A stretch of DNA of 49,196 nucleotides from assembly GCF_021699055.1 (NCBI RefSeq), contig NZ_SSXC01000026.1, positions 1 through 49,196 of the forward strand. Reading direction: 5' to 3'. Numbering within the stretch: position 1 is the first letter of the stretch; each line of letters opens with the position of its first letter. This document shows positions 15,628-24,590 of the stretch, piece by piece. This stretch comes from Blastococcus sp. MG754426 (lineage in GTDB: Bacteria; Actinomycetota; Actinomycetes; Mycobacteriales; Geodermatophilaceae). Both the position numbers and the translations under genes were made by a program. A model generated the notes under the pieces. It made no database searches, was not told the DNA's origin, and saw only the letters and a list, made by a program, of their open reading frames with translations.

Positions 15628-16827
15628 TCAGGCGGCGGCCTGGCGCATCAGCTGGCGGCGGACCTTCTTGCCGCCGGTGGTCATGCGGACCAGCTTGACC
15701 ACCTGCGCGGGGGCGTTCTTCGGCGTCGTCTCGGCGAGCCAGCCGTTGGGCAGCGAGAGCCGGATGACCTTGTGCCAGGCGCTCGCGACCTGCTTGTACA
15801 GCGGGGCGGAGTGGTAGGTCAGGCCGTACCGGTCGAAGATGTCCTTCACCTTCGGCGCGATCTCGGCGTACCGGTTGCTCGGGATGTCGGGGAACAGGTG
15901 GTGCTCCACCTGGTGGCTCAGGTTGCCGGTCATGATGTGCATGGCCTTGCTGCCCGAGATGTTCGCCGAGCCCAGCATCTGGCGCAGGTACCACTCGCCG
16001 CGGGTCTCGCCGTCGATCGAGGTCTTCTCGAAGGTCTCGACGCCCTCGGGGAAGTGCCCGCACATGATCACCGAGTGCGACCACAGGTTGCGCACCACGT
16101 TGGCGGTGAAGTTCGCGGCCAGGGTGGGCACGAACGACGGGCCCGACAGCAGCGGGTGGACGACGTAGTCCTTGGTCATCTGCTTGCGGATCTTCTTCAG
16201 CACGTTCTTGGCGTCGGCCCGGAACTTCGGGTTCTGCCGGCGCTTCTTGGTCGCCAGGTTCTTGCCGAGCTCGAGGTCGTAGGCGGCGATGCCGTACTCG
16301 AAGAAGCAGGCGTTGATGAAGTTCCAGAGCGGCTGCGCCAGGTACAGCGGCACCCACTTCTGGTCCTCGTCGACGCGCATGATGCCGTAGCCGAGGTCGT
16401 TGTCCTTGCCGACGACGTTCGTGTACGTGTGGTGCAGCTCGTTGTGCGAGTGCTTCCACTGCTCGGCCGGGCTGGCCATGTCCCACTCCCACGTCGTGGA
16501 GTGGATCTTCGGGTCGCGCATCCAGTCCCACTGGCCGTGCAGGATGTTGTGCCCGATCTCCATGTTCTCGAGGATCTTGGCGACCGACAGCCCCACGGTG
16601 CCCAGCACCCAGGCCGGCGGGAACTTGGAGAACAGCAGGACCGCGCGGCTGCCCAGCTCGAGCTTGCGCTGCACGTCGATGACCGTGCGGATGTACTTGG
16701 CGTCGTCCTCGCCGAGGCTGTCGCGCACCTCCTGGCGGATGGTGTCTAGCTCCTTGCCGATGAGCTCGACGTCCTCGGGCGTGAGGTGGGCGATCGGGTT
16801 CTCGGGCTTCTTCTGCAGGACGGTCAT
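15628..16827 (-). CDS. membrane acyl-CoA/fatty acid desaturase (DesA3-like)
   Basis: A 399-residue di-iron membrane desaturase. The three histidine boxes are present: HNILHG near residue 93, HSHNELHH near 124 and HQVEHH near 304, with hydrophobic segments between. The sequence resembles the mycobacterial stearoyl-CoA Delta9 desaturase DesA3, which makes oleate and needs an electron-donating reductase. Such a reductase gene lies 29 bases upstream in the same operon, like Rv3230c with desA3. The start at 16827 has GAGGAGCG upstream. An open frame joining both genes is an artefact of high GC. The exact double-bond position cannot be read from sequence. Confidence 0.92.
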   Translation of the reverse strand: MTVLQKKPENPIAHLTPEDVELIGKELDTIRQEVRDSLGEDDAKYIRTVIDVQRKLELGSRAVLLFSKFPPAWVLGTVGLSVAKILENMEIGHNILHGQWDWMRDPKIHSTTWEWDMASPAEQWKHSHNELHHTYTNVVGKDNDLGYGIMRVDEDQKWVPLYLAQPLWNFINACFFEYGIAAYDLELGKNLATKKRRQNPKFRADAKNVLKKIRKQMTKDYVVHPLLSGPSFVPTLAANFTANVVRNLWSHSVIMCGHFPEGVETFEKTSIDGETRGEWYLRQMLGSANISGSKAMHIMTGNLSHQVEHHLFPDIPSNRYAEIAPKVKDIFDRYGLTYHSAPLYKQVASAWHKVIRLSLPNGWLAETTPKNAPAQVVKLVRMTTGGKKVRRQLMRQAAA

Positions 16828-16856
16828 CGTGTGCGCTCCTCGGTCGGGGGGCTGGG

Positions 16857-17966
16857 TCAGTGGTCGATGGCGCAGGCGCCGGCGGCGGCGCTGACGCAGG
16901 TCTGGATGAGGACGCCGTCGCCGACGTCCTCCGCGGTGGTGATCTCTCCGTTGCGCAGGTCGCGGACGGCGCCCTCGCGGAGGGGCAGCACGCAGCCGTA
17001 GCAGATGCCCATCCGGCAGCCGCTGGGCATGAGCACCCCGGCCTCCTCGGCGGCGTCGAGGATCGGCGTCGCGCCGTCGGCCTCGACGGTCGTGCCGTTC
17101 TTCGTGAACGACACCGTGCCGCCCTCGCCGGTGACCAGGACGCGCGGCCGGAAGCGCTCCGTGTAGAGCCGGTCGGCGATCCCCACCGACGCCCAGTGCT
17201 CCTCGAGCGCCTCGAGCATGCCCACCGGGCCGCACGCCCAGGTGGCGCGCTCGTGCAGGTCGGGCACGAGCTCGGCGATGGACCGGGCGTCGAGCATCCC
17301 GGCGCTGTCGGTGTGCTGCTCGATCAGCCGGATCCGGCCCTCGGCGGCCATCCGCCGCAGCTCCTCGCCGAAGACGACGTCCTCGGCGGTGGGCGCGGAG
17401 TGCACCAGGACGGTGTCGGCCAGCCGGTCCACGGAGTTGCGCAGGATCCCCATGACCGGCGTGATGCCGGAGCCGGCGGTGACGAACAGGGCCTTCGCGG
17501 GCACCTGCTCGGGCAGGCAGAACTCCCCGGTGGCCTGGTCGAGCTGGACGACCGTGCCCGGCTGCACCCGGTGCACCAGGTGGTTGCTGACCTTCCCGTC
17601 CGGGATGGCCTTGACCGTGATGGTGAAGCAGCCGTCGGCGCGGTCGAGCACCGAGGTGATCGAGTAGGCGCGCCACTGGCGGACGCCGTCGATGTCGATG
17701 CCGATGCGCACGTACTGGCCGGGCACGTGCGGCAGCCAGTCGCGTCCCGGGCGGATGACGATCGAGGCGGCGTCCCGGGTCTCCCGGTGGACGGCCTCGA
17801 TCCGGCCGCGCAGCGCGGCCCCGGAGCGGAGCGGGTCGAACAGGTCGAGGTAGTCGACCGGGAGCAGCGGGGTGGTCACCAGCTCGGCGAACTTGAGCAC
17901 CCGGTCGCGCAGCGCGCTCCGCGCCGGCGGGCGTGGCGCGGCGGGGCGCGGAGCGGTTGCGGTCAT
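16857..17966 (-). CDS. ferredoxin reductase with C-terminal 2Fe-2S domain
   Basis: A 369-residue electron-transfer protein. A variable N-terminus is followed by the FAD domain (PGQYVRIGIDIDG, RAYSITS), the NAD(P) domain (VTAGSGITPVMGIL, then ACGPVGMLEALEEHW) and a plant-type ferredoxin domain with GCRMGICYGCVLPL near residue 318 and a final TC, giving the four cluster cysteines. This order is that of the Rv3230c-type reductase that feeds electrons to DesA3. It is the first gene of the reductase-desaturase operon and is divergent from the PucR-type regulator, 93 bp away. The ribosome binding site before ATG 17966 is weak. Confidence 0.93.
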   Translation of the reverse strand: MTATAPRPAAPRPPARSALRDRVLKFAELVTTPLLPVDYLDLFDPLRSGAALRGRIEAVHRETRDAASIVIRPGRDWLPHVPGQYVRIGIDIDGVRQWRAYSITSVLDRADGCFTITVKAIPDGKVSNHLVHRVQPGTVVQLDQATGEFCLPEQVPAKALFVTAGSGITPVMGILRNSVDRLADTVLVHSAPTAEDVVFGEELRRMAAEGRIRLIEQHTDSAGMLDARSIAELVPDLHERATWACGPVGMLEALEEHWASVGIADRLYTERFRPRVLVTGEGGTVSFTKNGTTVEADGATPILDAAEEAGVLMPSGCRMGICYGCVLPLREGAVRDLRNGEITTAEDVGDGVLIQTCVSAAAGACAIDH

Positions 17967-18033
17967 GGTCTTGAGCTTTCCCAGCCGGGCGACCAAATAC
18001 CTGTGCCGTGGACGTGAATCGGGCGGTAGCTTC

Positions 18034-18048
18034 TGTTCCCTGAGAACA
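18034..18048. promoter_or_regulatory. palindrome in reductase/regulator divergent region
   Basis: TGTTC and GAACA are separated by CCTGA, just before the AAAGGAG of the regulator gene. It could be the operator of the adjacent PucR-type regulator. Confidence 0.4.
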
Positions 18049-18059
18049 AAGGAGCCGTG

Positions 18060-19262
18060 ATGCCGGTAGACCCTGCACCGTTCCCGGAGGCCGTGGCGGA
18101 GGCGATGCGCGCCGATCTGCCGGCGGTGGCCGAGCGGGCCGTCGAGGAGATCATCGTGGGCGTCCCGAGCTACGCCGACGCCTTCCTCGGCCCGATGGGC
18201 CGGAAGATCTCGACCGCGGTCGAGATGGCGCTGCGGGGGTTCCTGCAGGTCGCCGTCGACGGGGGCGGCGTGGACGCCGGCACCCCGGGCGGGCCCGTCG
18301 TCGAGGCCGCCTACGCGCTGGGGCGCGGAGAGGCGCGCAGCGGCCGGTCGATGGACGCGCTGCTGGCCGCCTACCGGGTGGGCGCACGCGTCTCGTGGCG
18401 GGACATGAGCGCCACCGCCGTCCGCGCCGGGCTGGACCCCATGTCGCTGGCCCGCTTCGCCGAGCTGGTGTTCGCCTACATCGACCGGCTCTCCGCCGCC
18501 AGCGTCGCCGGCCACGCCGACGAGCTCGCGTCCAGCAGTCGCGAGCGCCAGCGCCTCCGCGAGCGGCTGGCGCGCGGGCTGCTCACCGGCAGCCCGCATG
18601 CCGAGCTCGCCGAGATGGCGCAGCGCGCCGAGTGGACCCCGCCTCGCACGCTGACCGCCGTGCTGCTGCCCGAGGGGCGCGTGCGGGGAGCTCTGGTCTC
18701 CCTGGACCCCCGCACCCTGGTCGCGACCGAGGACCTGCCGGGGACGGACGCCCCGCGGGAGCTGTCGGTGCTGCTGGTCCCGGACGCGGAGGGCGCCGCC
18801 CGCGGCGCGTTGCTGCGCGGTCTGGCGGGTCGTCGCGCCGTGGTCGGCCCCGCCCGGCCCTGGTGGGGTGTGCAGGCCTCGTACGGCCGGGCGCTGCGGG
18901 CGCTGCGGCTGGACGTCGTCGCGGAGGACGACGGGCCGCTGGACACCGATGCGCGGCTGGCGGAGCTGGTCCTGCGTGCCGACGAGGAGGCGCTGGCCGA
19001 CCTCCGGGCCCGTGCGCTGGCCCCGCTGGCGACGGTGGGGGAGACCGCGCGCGAGAAGCTCACCGAGACGCTGCGGAGCTGGCTGCTCCACCACGGTCGG
19101 CGCGACCAGGTGGCTGCCGCGCTCTTCGTGCACCCGCAGACGGTGCGCTACCGGATGACCCAGCTGCGCGAGCTCTACGGGCCCGTGCTGGAGGACCCGC
19201 AGACGGTCCTGGAGCTGACGATCGCGCTCGGGGTGGCGCCACCGTCGACGGATCCGGGGTGA
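18060..19262 (+). CDS. PucR/CdaR-type transcriptional regulator
   Basis: A 400-residue regulator. The N-terminal half (helical, with ALRGFLQVA, EARSGRSMDALLAAYRVGARVSWR split over several helices) resembles the RsbR-like or GGDEF-like sensor part found in these actinobacterial proteins. The C-terminal 60 residues are the PucR helix-turn-helix, LRSWLLHHGRRDQVAAALFV then HPQTVRYRMTQLRELYG. ATG 18060 has AAAGGAG upstream. It is divergent from the reductase-desaturase operon, so it likely controls membrane desaturation; the signal is not known. Confidence 0.85.
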   Translation: MPVDPAPFPEAVAEAMRADLPAVAERAVEEIIVGVPSYADAFLGPMGRKISTAVEMALRGFLQVAVDGGGVDAGTPGGPVVEAAYALGRGEARSGRSMDALLAAYRVGARVSWRDMSATAVRAGLDPMSLARFAELVFAYIDRLSAASVAGHADELASSSRERQRLRERLARGLLTGSPHAELAEMAQRAEWTPPRTLTAVLLPEGRVRGALVSLDPRTLVATEDLPGTDAPRELSVLLVPDAEGAARGALLRGLAGRRAVVGPARPWWGVQASYGRALRALRLDVVAEDDGPLDTDARLAELVLRADEEALADLRARALAPLATVGETAREKLTETLRSWLLHHGRRDQVAAALFVHPQTVRYRMTQLRELYGPVLEDPQTVLELTIALGVAPPSTDPG

Positions 19263-19287
19263 CCGCGCCGCCCGCGGGTGCGGTGCG

Positions 19288-19301
19288 GTTTCACGGGAAA
19301 C
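19288..19301. promoter_or_regulatory. parS-like site (one mismatch)
   Basis: GTTTCACGGGAAAC differs from the canonical ParB site GTTTCACGTGAAAC at a single position. It lies in the 150-bp noncoding gap after the PucR-type regulator. Confidence 0.6.
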
Positions 19302-19413
19302 AGCCGTCCGCACCGCGTGCGGGGGCGACCCCGCGGTCGGTCCGCGGGCCGCGCGGTGGACCGCGAGGTCGGCTGCCGTCCCGCGAGGTCCGGATCTCCG
19401 GAAAGCTGGCGCG

Positions 19414-20301
19414 GTGACCGTCGACCTCGGCGCCGCCGCCGCCTTCCTCGCCACCGCCGGGCGGGTGCTCGACCGCCGTCGCTTCGAGCTGCTGTTCGCC
19501 GGCGGGTCGCCGGAGCCGGTGCTGGCCGCCGTCGACGGGTACCGCAACGCCGACGGCGGCTACGGGTGGGGGCTGGAGCCCGACCTGCGCTCGGCGACCA
19601 GCCAGCCGGGCGGCGCGCTGCACGCCCTGGAGGTGTTCGCCGACGTCGTCCCCGCGACCACGCCGCGTGCGGGCGAGCTCTGCGACTGGCTGGCGGCCGT
19701 GAGCCTGCCCGACGGCGGCCTGCCGTTCGCGCTGCCGGTGCCCGACCCGGCCGGGTGCGCGCCGTTCTGGGTGCGGGCGGACCCCACCCGATCCTCGCTG
19801 CAGATCACCGCCGTCGTCGCCGCGACGGCGCACCAGGTCGCCGCCGGGGACCCGACCGTGGCCGGGCACCCGTGGCTGGACCGGGCGACCGGGTACTGCC
19901 TGGATGCCGTCGGCCGGCTCGGCGGCGGCACGCACGCCATGGAGCTGGCCTTCGCGGTGCGGTTCCTCGACGCCGCGGCCGTGACCCGCCCGGAGGCCGG
20001 TGAGCTGGTCGATCGGCTGCGGCCGCACGTGCCGGCGGACGGGCTGCTGCACGTGGCCGGGGGTGCCCAGGACGAGCACATGCGCCCGCTGGACTTCGCC
20101 CCGCTGCCCGGTGGCCCGGCCCGGTCGCTGTTCGCCGCCGGGGTCGTCGACGCCGAGCTCGACCGGCTGGCCGCGGGCCAGCAGGACGACGGCGGGTGGA
20201 CCGTCGACTTCGACAGCTGGTCCCCGGCCGCCGCCCTCGAGTGGCGCGGACACCGGACCGTGCAGGCGCTCCTCCTGCTGCGCGCCAACGGCCGCCTCTG
20301 A
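19414..20301 (+). CDS. terpenoid-cyclase-like alpha/alpha-toroid protein
   Basis: A 295-residue protein with repeats of the toroid fold shared by squalene-hopene cyclases and prenyltransferase beta subunits. Early YRNADGGYGWGLEPD and late QQDDGGWTVDFDSWSPAAALEW are QW-like motifs, and LPDGGLPFALPVP is another unit. The DxDD acid motif of class II cyclases is not found, and the length is about half that of squalene-hopene cyclase, so cyclisation is doubtful. GTG 19414 has only a weak GGAAAG upstream. The next gene is convergent. Function unknown. Confidence 0.72.
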   Translation: MTVDLGAAAAFLATAGRVLDRRRFELLFAGGSPEPVLAAVDGYRNADGGYGWGLEPDLRSATSQPGGALHALEVFADVVPATTPRAGELCDWLAAVSLPDGGLPFALPVPDPAGCAPFWVRADPTRSSLQITAVVAATAHQVAAGDPTVAGHPWLDRATGYCLDAVGRLGGGTHAMELAFAVRFLDAAAVTRPEAGELVDRLRPHVPADGLLHVAGGAQDEHMRPLDFAPLPGGPARSLFAAGVVDAELDRLAAGQQDDGGWTVDFDSWSPAAALEWRGHRTVQALLLLRANGRL

Positions 20302-20312
20302 CCGCCCGGCGT

Positions 20313-20927
20313 TCAGGCGGGTCGGAGGACCGCCACCAGGAACTCGGAATCAGGCGTGAACGGCCGGAGGTCCCAGGTCGAGAGCAGCAGGTCCGGCGCC
20401 CAGCCGGCCGCCCGCGCGTCGTCCAGGAACTCGTCGAAGGCGTAGCCGCGGCCGGCACCGAAGCCGATGGCCGCCCGGCCGTCCGCCGCGATGTGGGCGC
20501 GCAGCCGGCGCAGCACCGCGCCGCGGGTCGACGGCGCGAGGAACGCCATCACGTTGCCGGCGCTGACGATCGCGTCGAACGGCTCGTCGATGCCCTGCGC
20601 CGGGAGGTCCAGCTCGGCGAGGTCGCCGACCAGCCACCGCGGCCCGGGGTGGTCCTGCTCGGCCGCGGCGATCAGCACCGGGTCGACGTCGACACCCACC
20701 ACCCGGTGGCCGACCTCGTGCAGGTGGGCACCCACCCGGCCCGGCCCGCAGCCGGCGTCCAGCACCCGGGAGCCGCGCGGCAGCATCGCGTCGACCAGCC
20801 GGGCCTCGCCCACCAGGTCCATCCCCTGCTCCGCCAGCGTGCGGAACCGCTGCACGTACGCCGCCGAGTGGGACGGGTCCTCCTGCGTCATGCGGGTCCA
20901 GGCGCTGGGTTCGGGGCGTTCGGCCAT
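20313..20927 (-). CDS. class I SAM-dependent methyltransferase
   Basis: A 204-residue methyltransferase. The SAM-binding glycine loop is VLDAGCGPGRVGAHLHEVG, followed by VVGVDVDPVLIAAAEQ (acidic ribose-binding end of strand 2) and FDAIVSAGNVMAFL (strand 4). The remainder is the small generic methyltransferase domain, without substrate-specific additions. The start ATG at 20927 is only 34 bases after the FAD oxidase stop, so it may be the last gene of the dinB-oxidase-methyltransferase unit. The substrate cannot be predicted. Confidence 0.88.
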   Translation of the reverse strand: MAERPEPSAWTRMTQEDPSHSAAYVQRFRTLAEQGMDLVGEARLVDAMLPRGSRVLDAGCGPGRVGAHLHEVGHRVVGVDVDPVLIAAAEQDHPGPRWLVGDLAELDLPAQGIDEPFDAIVSAGNVMAFLAPSTRGAVLRRLRAHIAADGRAAIGFGAGRGYAFDEFLDDARAAGWAPDLLLSTWDLRPFTPDSEFLVAVLRPA

Positions 20928-20961
20928 GCAGCCGTTCTACAGGGCGGCCCGCCCGGTGCGC

Positions 20962-22536
20962 TCAACGACCGGAGGGCAGCTCGTCGAGCAGGACGCCGGG
21001 GTTGAGCACGCCGGCCGGGTCGAGGGCCGACTTCGCCGCCCGCAGTGCCAGCGCGAACGGCTCCGGGCGCTGCCGGTCGTACCCGGGGCGGTGGTCGCGG
21101 CCGACCGCGTGGTGGTGGGTGATCGTCGCGCCCAGGCGGCCCAGCACCTCCGAGGCCGCCGTCTTCACCTCGTCCCACATCGCCACCTCCGCGCCGGGCC
21201 GCCCGGCGGCGAGGACGGTGAAGTAGGGCGCGGCGCCGTCGGGGTAGACGTGGGTGAGCCGGCAGTTGAGCAGGCCGGGTGCGCCGGTGACCTGCTCGAC
21301 GGCGGCCCCCACCTCGGCGCGCACCGTCGCGTGGAGCTCCTCGAGCCGGTCCCAGGTGCAGGCGGTCTCGAAGGTCTCCACGAGCGCGCTCATCCGGGCG
21401 AGCCCGTCGCGGACGTAGGGCATGCGCAGGAAGCTGCTGCGCCAGGCGCCCGCGGCCGCGTCTCCCCCGCCCGCCGGGTCGGCGACGCGTCCCCCGTGCG
21501 CCCGCGCCAGCTCGGTCAGCTCGTCCAGGCGGCCCGCCACGGGGTGCACGGCGGACTCCACGCCCAGCACGAGGACCCACTCCCCCGACGATGCGCCGGC
21601 CAGCGCGGCCTCGCCCGGGTCGAGCAGCCGGCAGTTCGCCGGGTGCAGGCCGGCCTGCGCGATGGCCCGGACGGCGGCGAACGCGGCGGCGCCGTCGGGG
21701 AACGTGGCCGACGCCGAGGCCTTGAACCGTGGCCGGTCCTGGAGCCGCATCCACGCCTCCGTGATCACCCCGAGCGTGCCCTCCGAGCCGAGGAAGAGCC
21801 GGTCGGGCGAGGGGCCGGCGCCCGATCCGGGCAGCCGCCACGACTCGCTGACGCCCACCGGCGTGACCACCCGCAGCGACTCGACGAGGTCGTCGACGTG
21901 GGTGTGCAGGGTCGCGTAGTGGCCGCCGGCCCGGGTGGCCAGCCAGCCGCCCAGGGTGGAGAACTCGAAGCTCTGCGGGAAGTGCCGCAGGGTCAGCCCG
22001 TGCGGGCGCAGCTGCGCCTCGAGCACCGGGCCCAGCGCGCCGCCCTGGATCCGGGCGGCCCGGCTCACCGGGTCGACCTCCAGGACGCGCTCCAGCCCGG
22101 TGAGCTCCAGCGCCAGCCACGGCCGGTCGCCGCGGTACTCCACCCCGCCGACCACCGAGCTGCCGCCGCCCACGGGCACGACGACGAGGTCCGAGGCGGC
22201 GGCCCAGTCGAGGAGGTCGACGACCTCGGTCTCGGTGGCGGGCCGGGCGACGGCGTCCGGGGCGCCCGCGAGGTCCCCCGACAGGGCCCGGACGACGTCC
22301 CGGTAGGCCTTGCCGAACGCGCGGGCGGCGCGCGCTCCCGGGTCGGTGGTCACCGGCAGGGCCGGTGGCGGGCTGATCCGCGTCGGCGGGAGCTCGAGGT
22401 CCCGGACGTCGGGGACCGGCCGCGGGCGCGCGGGCAGCCCGGGGAGCAGCCCGGCGAGCGCGGCGCACTCGTCGTCGGGCAGCGCCTGGTCGGTCGTCCC
22501 CCAGCCCCACCAGGAGCGCGTCGCCGTCGTCGTCAT
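20962..22536 (-). CDS. FAD-binding oxidase, alkyldihydroxyacetonephosphate synthase-like
   Basis: A 524-residue flavoprotein of the vanillyl-alcohol-oxidase fold. The FAD-binding part has VVPVGGGSSVVGG, then HFPQSFEFSTLGGWLATRAG and FLGSEGTLGVITEAWM, matching alkylglycerone-phosphate synthases that build ether lipids. A histidine-rich loop HHHAVGRDH near the C-terminus matches the catalytic loop of that family. ATG 22536 follows GGAGG, and its start overlaps the stop of dinB by ATGA, so it is translationally coupled. Bacterial AGPS-like proteins have mixed or unknown substrates, so ether-lipid synthesis is only a suggestion. Confidence 0.87.
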   Translation of the reverse strand: MTTTATRSWWGWGTTDQALPDDECAALAGLLPGLPARPRPVPDVRDLELPPTRISPPPALPVTTDPGARAARAFGKAYRDVVRALSGDLAGAPDAVARPATETEVVDLLDWAAASDLVVVPVGGGSSVVGGVEYRGDRPWLALELTGLERVLEVDPVSRAARIQGGALGPVLEAQLRPHGLTLRHFPQSFEFSTLGGWLATRAGGHYATLHTHVDDLVESLRVVTPVGVSESWRLPGSGAGPSPDRLFLGSEGTLGVITEAWMRLQDRPRFKASASATFPDGAAAFAAVRAIAQAGLHPANCRLLDPGEAALAGASSGEWVLVLGVESAVHPVAGRLDELTELARAHGGRVADPAGGGDAAAGAWRSSFLRMPYVRDGLARMSALVETFETACTWDRLEELHATVRAEVGAAVEQVTGAPGLLNCRLTHVYPDGAAPYFTVLAAGRPGAEVAMWDEVKTAASEVLGRLGATITHHHAVGRDHRPGYDRQRPEPFALALRAAKSALDPAGVLNPGVLLDELPSGR

Positions 22537-23870
22537 GCAGGGGGCCTCCAGTCGGGTGGGTCGGCGGGCTGCAGCGCCGGGTCGTCGGCGGCCAGCGTGC
22601 GCACCGGGCCGGGCGGCGTCAACGGGCCCTCGAAGCGCACGGTCACCCGGCCGAGCCCCCGTCCCCACACCCAGCCGGCCCCGTGCTCGTCGTGCCGCAC
22701 GTCCTGCCCCGGCCACCAGCGCTTCTCCACCGGCAGCGGCGGCTCGTCGGCTGCCTCCTGCTCGGGCGCGACGGCCTCGTCCGGCTCGTCCTCGTCCGTG
22801 GTGAAGAGGTCACCCTGCGCGTAGAGCGACAGCCCCGAGACGCCGACCCCGAGCAGGCGCAGCCCCCCGCCCGTACCGGCCTCGGCGAGCAACCGGCGGG
22901 CCGTGGTCGCGATGACCCGGGGGTCGTCCGTCGGCTGCGGCAGCGTCTGGGAGCGGGTGATCGTCGTGAAGTCGTAGCGGCGCAGCTTCAGCGTGACCGT
23001 GCGCCCGGAGTAGGCGGCGGCGCGCAGCCGGCTCCCCACCCTGGCCGCCATCGAGTCGATCTCCCGGTTCAGCACGGCGACGTCGGTGAGGTCCCGCTCG
23101 AAGGTCTCCTCGTGCGACACGGATTTCACCTCGCGGTCGGGGACGACGGCGCGGTCGTCCTCGGCGCGGGCCAGGGCGTGCAGCCCGGCGCCGTGCGCCC
23201 GGCCGGCCAGCGCGATCAGGTCGGGTAGCGACTTGGCGGCGAGGTCCCCGACCGTCCGCACGCCGACCTGGTGCAGCCGCTCCGCCGTCGCCGGCCCGAC
23301 CCCGCCGAGCCGGGTGACCGGCAGCGGGTGCAGGAGGTCGAGCTCGCCACCCGGGGCGACGACGACGAGGCCGTCCGGCTTCTGCAGGTCGGAGCCGATC
23401 TTGGCCATGAGCTTCGAGCTGCCGATGCCCACCGAGCCGGTGACCCCTCCGGTGGCGCGCGCGATCCGCTCCTTGAGACCGGCGGCCAGTTCCGTCACAC
23501 CGGAAACCGAGAGGTCGTGCCCGGCCCCGGCGGCGAGGTCGACGTAGGCCTCGTCGATGGACACGGGCTCCACGAGCGGCGACAGCTCGCGCAGCAGGTC
23601 CATGACGACGTCGGAGGTGCGCCGGTAGGCCGCGAACCGGCCACCGAGGAACGCCGTCCCCGCTGGGCAGCGCCGCCGGGCCTCCGCGGTCGACATCGCC
23701 GACCGCGCCCCGTAGGCCCGCGCCTCGTAGGACGCGGTGGCGACGACACCCCGGCCACCCACGCCGCCGACGACGACCGGCCGGCCGCGCAGCGAGGGCT
23801 TGTCCCGCTGCTCGACCGCGGCGAAGAAGGCGTCGAGGTCCAGGTGCAGGATGCTCGCCTCCCGCCTCAT
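22533..23870 (-). CDS. dinB: DNA polymerase IV
   Basis: A 445-residue Y-family translesion polymerase. Catalytic motifs are LHLDLDAFFAAVEQ at the start and SIDEAYVDLAAG in the palm; the helix-hairpin-helix around VTRLGGVGPATAERLHQVG and the little-finger domain follow. AQGDLF after residue 350 fits a sliding-clamp-binding peptide. About 75 residues then follow, with RWWPGQDVRHDEHGAGWVWG, an extension often seen in actinobacterial DinB proteins. The stop codon overlaps the start of the FAD oxidase gene. No LexA box was recognised upstream. Confidence 0.94.
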   Translation of the reverse strand: MRREASILHLDLDAFFAAVEQRDKPSLRGRPVVVGGVGGRGVVATASYEARAYGARSAMSTAEARRRCPAGTAFLGGRFAAYRRTSDVVMDLLRELSPLVEPVSIDEAYVDLAAGAGHDLSVSGVTELAAGLKERIARATGGVTGSVGIGSSKLMAKIGSDLQKPDGLVVVAPGGELDLLHPLPVTRLGGVGPATAERLHQVGVRTVGDLAAKSLPDLIALAGRAHGAGLHALARAEDDRAVVPDREVKSVSHEETFERDLTDVAVLNREIDSMAARVGSRLRAAAYSGRTVTLKLRRYDFTTITRSQTLPQPTDDPRVIATTARRLLAEAGTGGGLRLLGVGVSGLSLYAQGDLFTTDEDEPDEAVAPEQEAADEPPLPVEKRWWPGQDVRHDEHGAGWVWGRGLGRVTVRFEGPLTPPGPVRTLAADDPALQPADPPDWRPPA

Positions 23871-23918
23871 GCCACCGATGATCGCCCGGACCGTGGGCCC
23901 GGCGGGAACCGCCCCCGC

Positions 23919-24590
23919 TCAGACCAGGACGGCCCAGCCCTCCCGGGCGTGGGCGGCGCGCCAGAACTCGAGCTCGTACCGGGTGGCGACGGCGAACGCG
24001 GTCAGCATGGCCGGCTCCTGGCCGGGAGCGGAGCGTGCCGCGGCGTCGGCCAGCCGCCGGGCGGTGACCGTGGCCTCCTGGAACGGGGCGGCGTCGTAGG
24101 TGGCGACCCACCGTCGGTAGGGGTGGTCAGGTGCCGCCCGCGCCACCGGGGCCAGGCGGGCGCCGACGTCGGCGTACACCCAGTAGCAGGGCAGGACGGC
24201 CGCGGCGGCGACCGGGTACGGCGCGGTCGCCGCCGTCGCCACCAGGTAGGAGGTGTACGCGAGGCAGGTCGGCGACGCGACCGGCGCACCGTCCGGCTCC
24301 CCGAGCAGGTCGGTGCCGAGCAGGTCGGCGTGCAGCTCGGTCTCCACCGCCCCGCAGGTCTGCGCCGAACCGGCCCAGAAGGCCGCGGCCTGCGCGTCGG
24401 GCGCGCGGGCCGCCAGCAGCGCCAGCGCGCGGGCGTAGCTGCCCAGGTAGACCGCGTCCTGCTCCAGGTAGTGGCGGAAGACCTCCGGGGCGAGGGTGCC
24501 GTCGGCCAGCTCGGCGAGGAAGGGCAGCTCGTCGATCGCCCGGCGGAGGTCAGCCGTCGCCGCCCAGGCGCGCTCGCTGAAGCCGGTCAC
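23919..24590 (-). CDS. tenA: TenA family thiaminase/aminopyrimidine aminohydrolase
   Basis: A 223-residue all-helical TenA protein, which hydrolyses aminopyrimidine breakdown products of thiamine to HMP for salvage, or thiamine itself. Recognisable are FRHYLEQDAVYLGSYARAL, SPTCLAYTSYLVATA, VLPCYWVYADVG and RYELEFWRAA with the conserved late glutamate. I start it at GTG 24590, which overlaps the thiD stop by four bases (GTGA); the longer open frame runs inside thiD. It is the last gene of the thiM-thiE-thiD-tenA operon and so sits under the TPP riboswitch. Confidence 0.92.
   Translation of the reverse strand: MTGFSERAWAATADLRRAIDELPFLAELADGTLAPEVFRHYLEQDAVYLGSYARALALLAARAPDAQAAAFWAGSAQTCGAVETELHADLLGTDLLGEPDGAPVASPTCLAYTSYLVATAATAPYPVAAAAVLPCYWVYADVGARLAPVARAAPDHPYRRWVATYDAAPFQEATVTARRLADAAARSAPGQEPAMLTAFAVATRYELEFWRAAHAREGWAVLV

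Noticed and set aside
16857..19547. An 896-residue frame joined to the reductase
   Set aside because: The part upstream of ATG 17966 is antisense to the PucR-type regulator and has no protein-like features.
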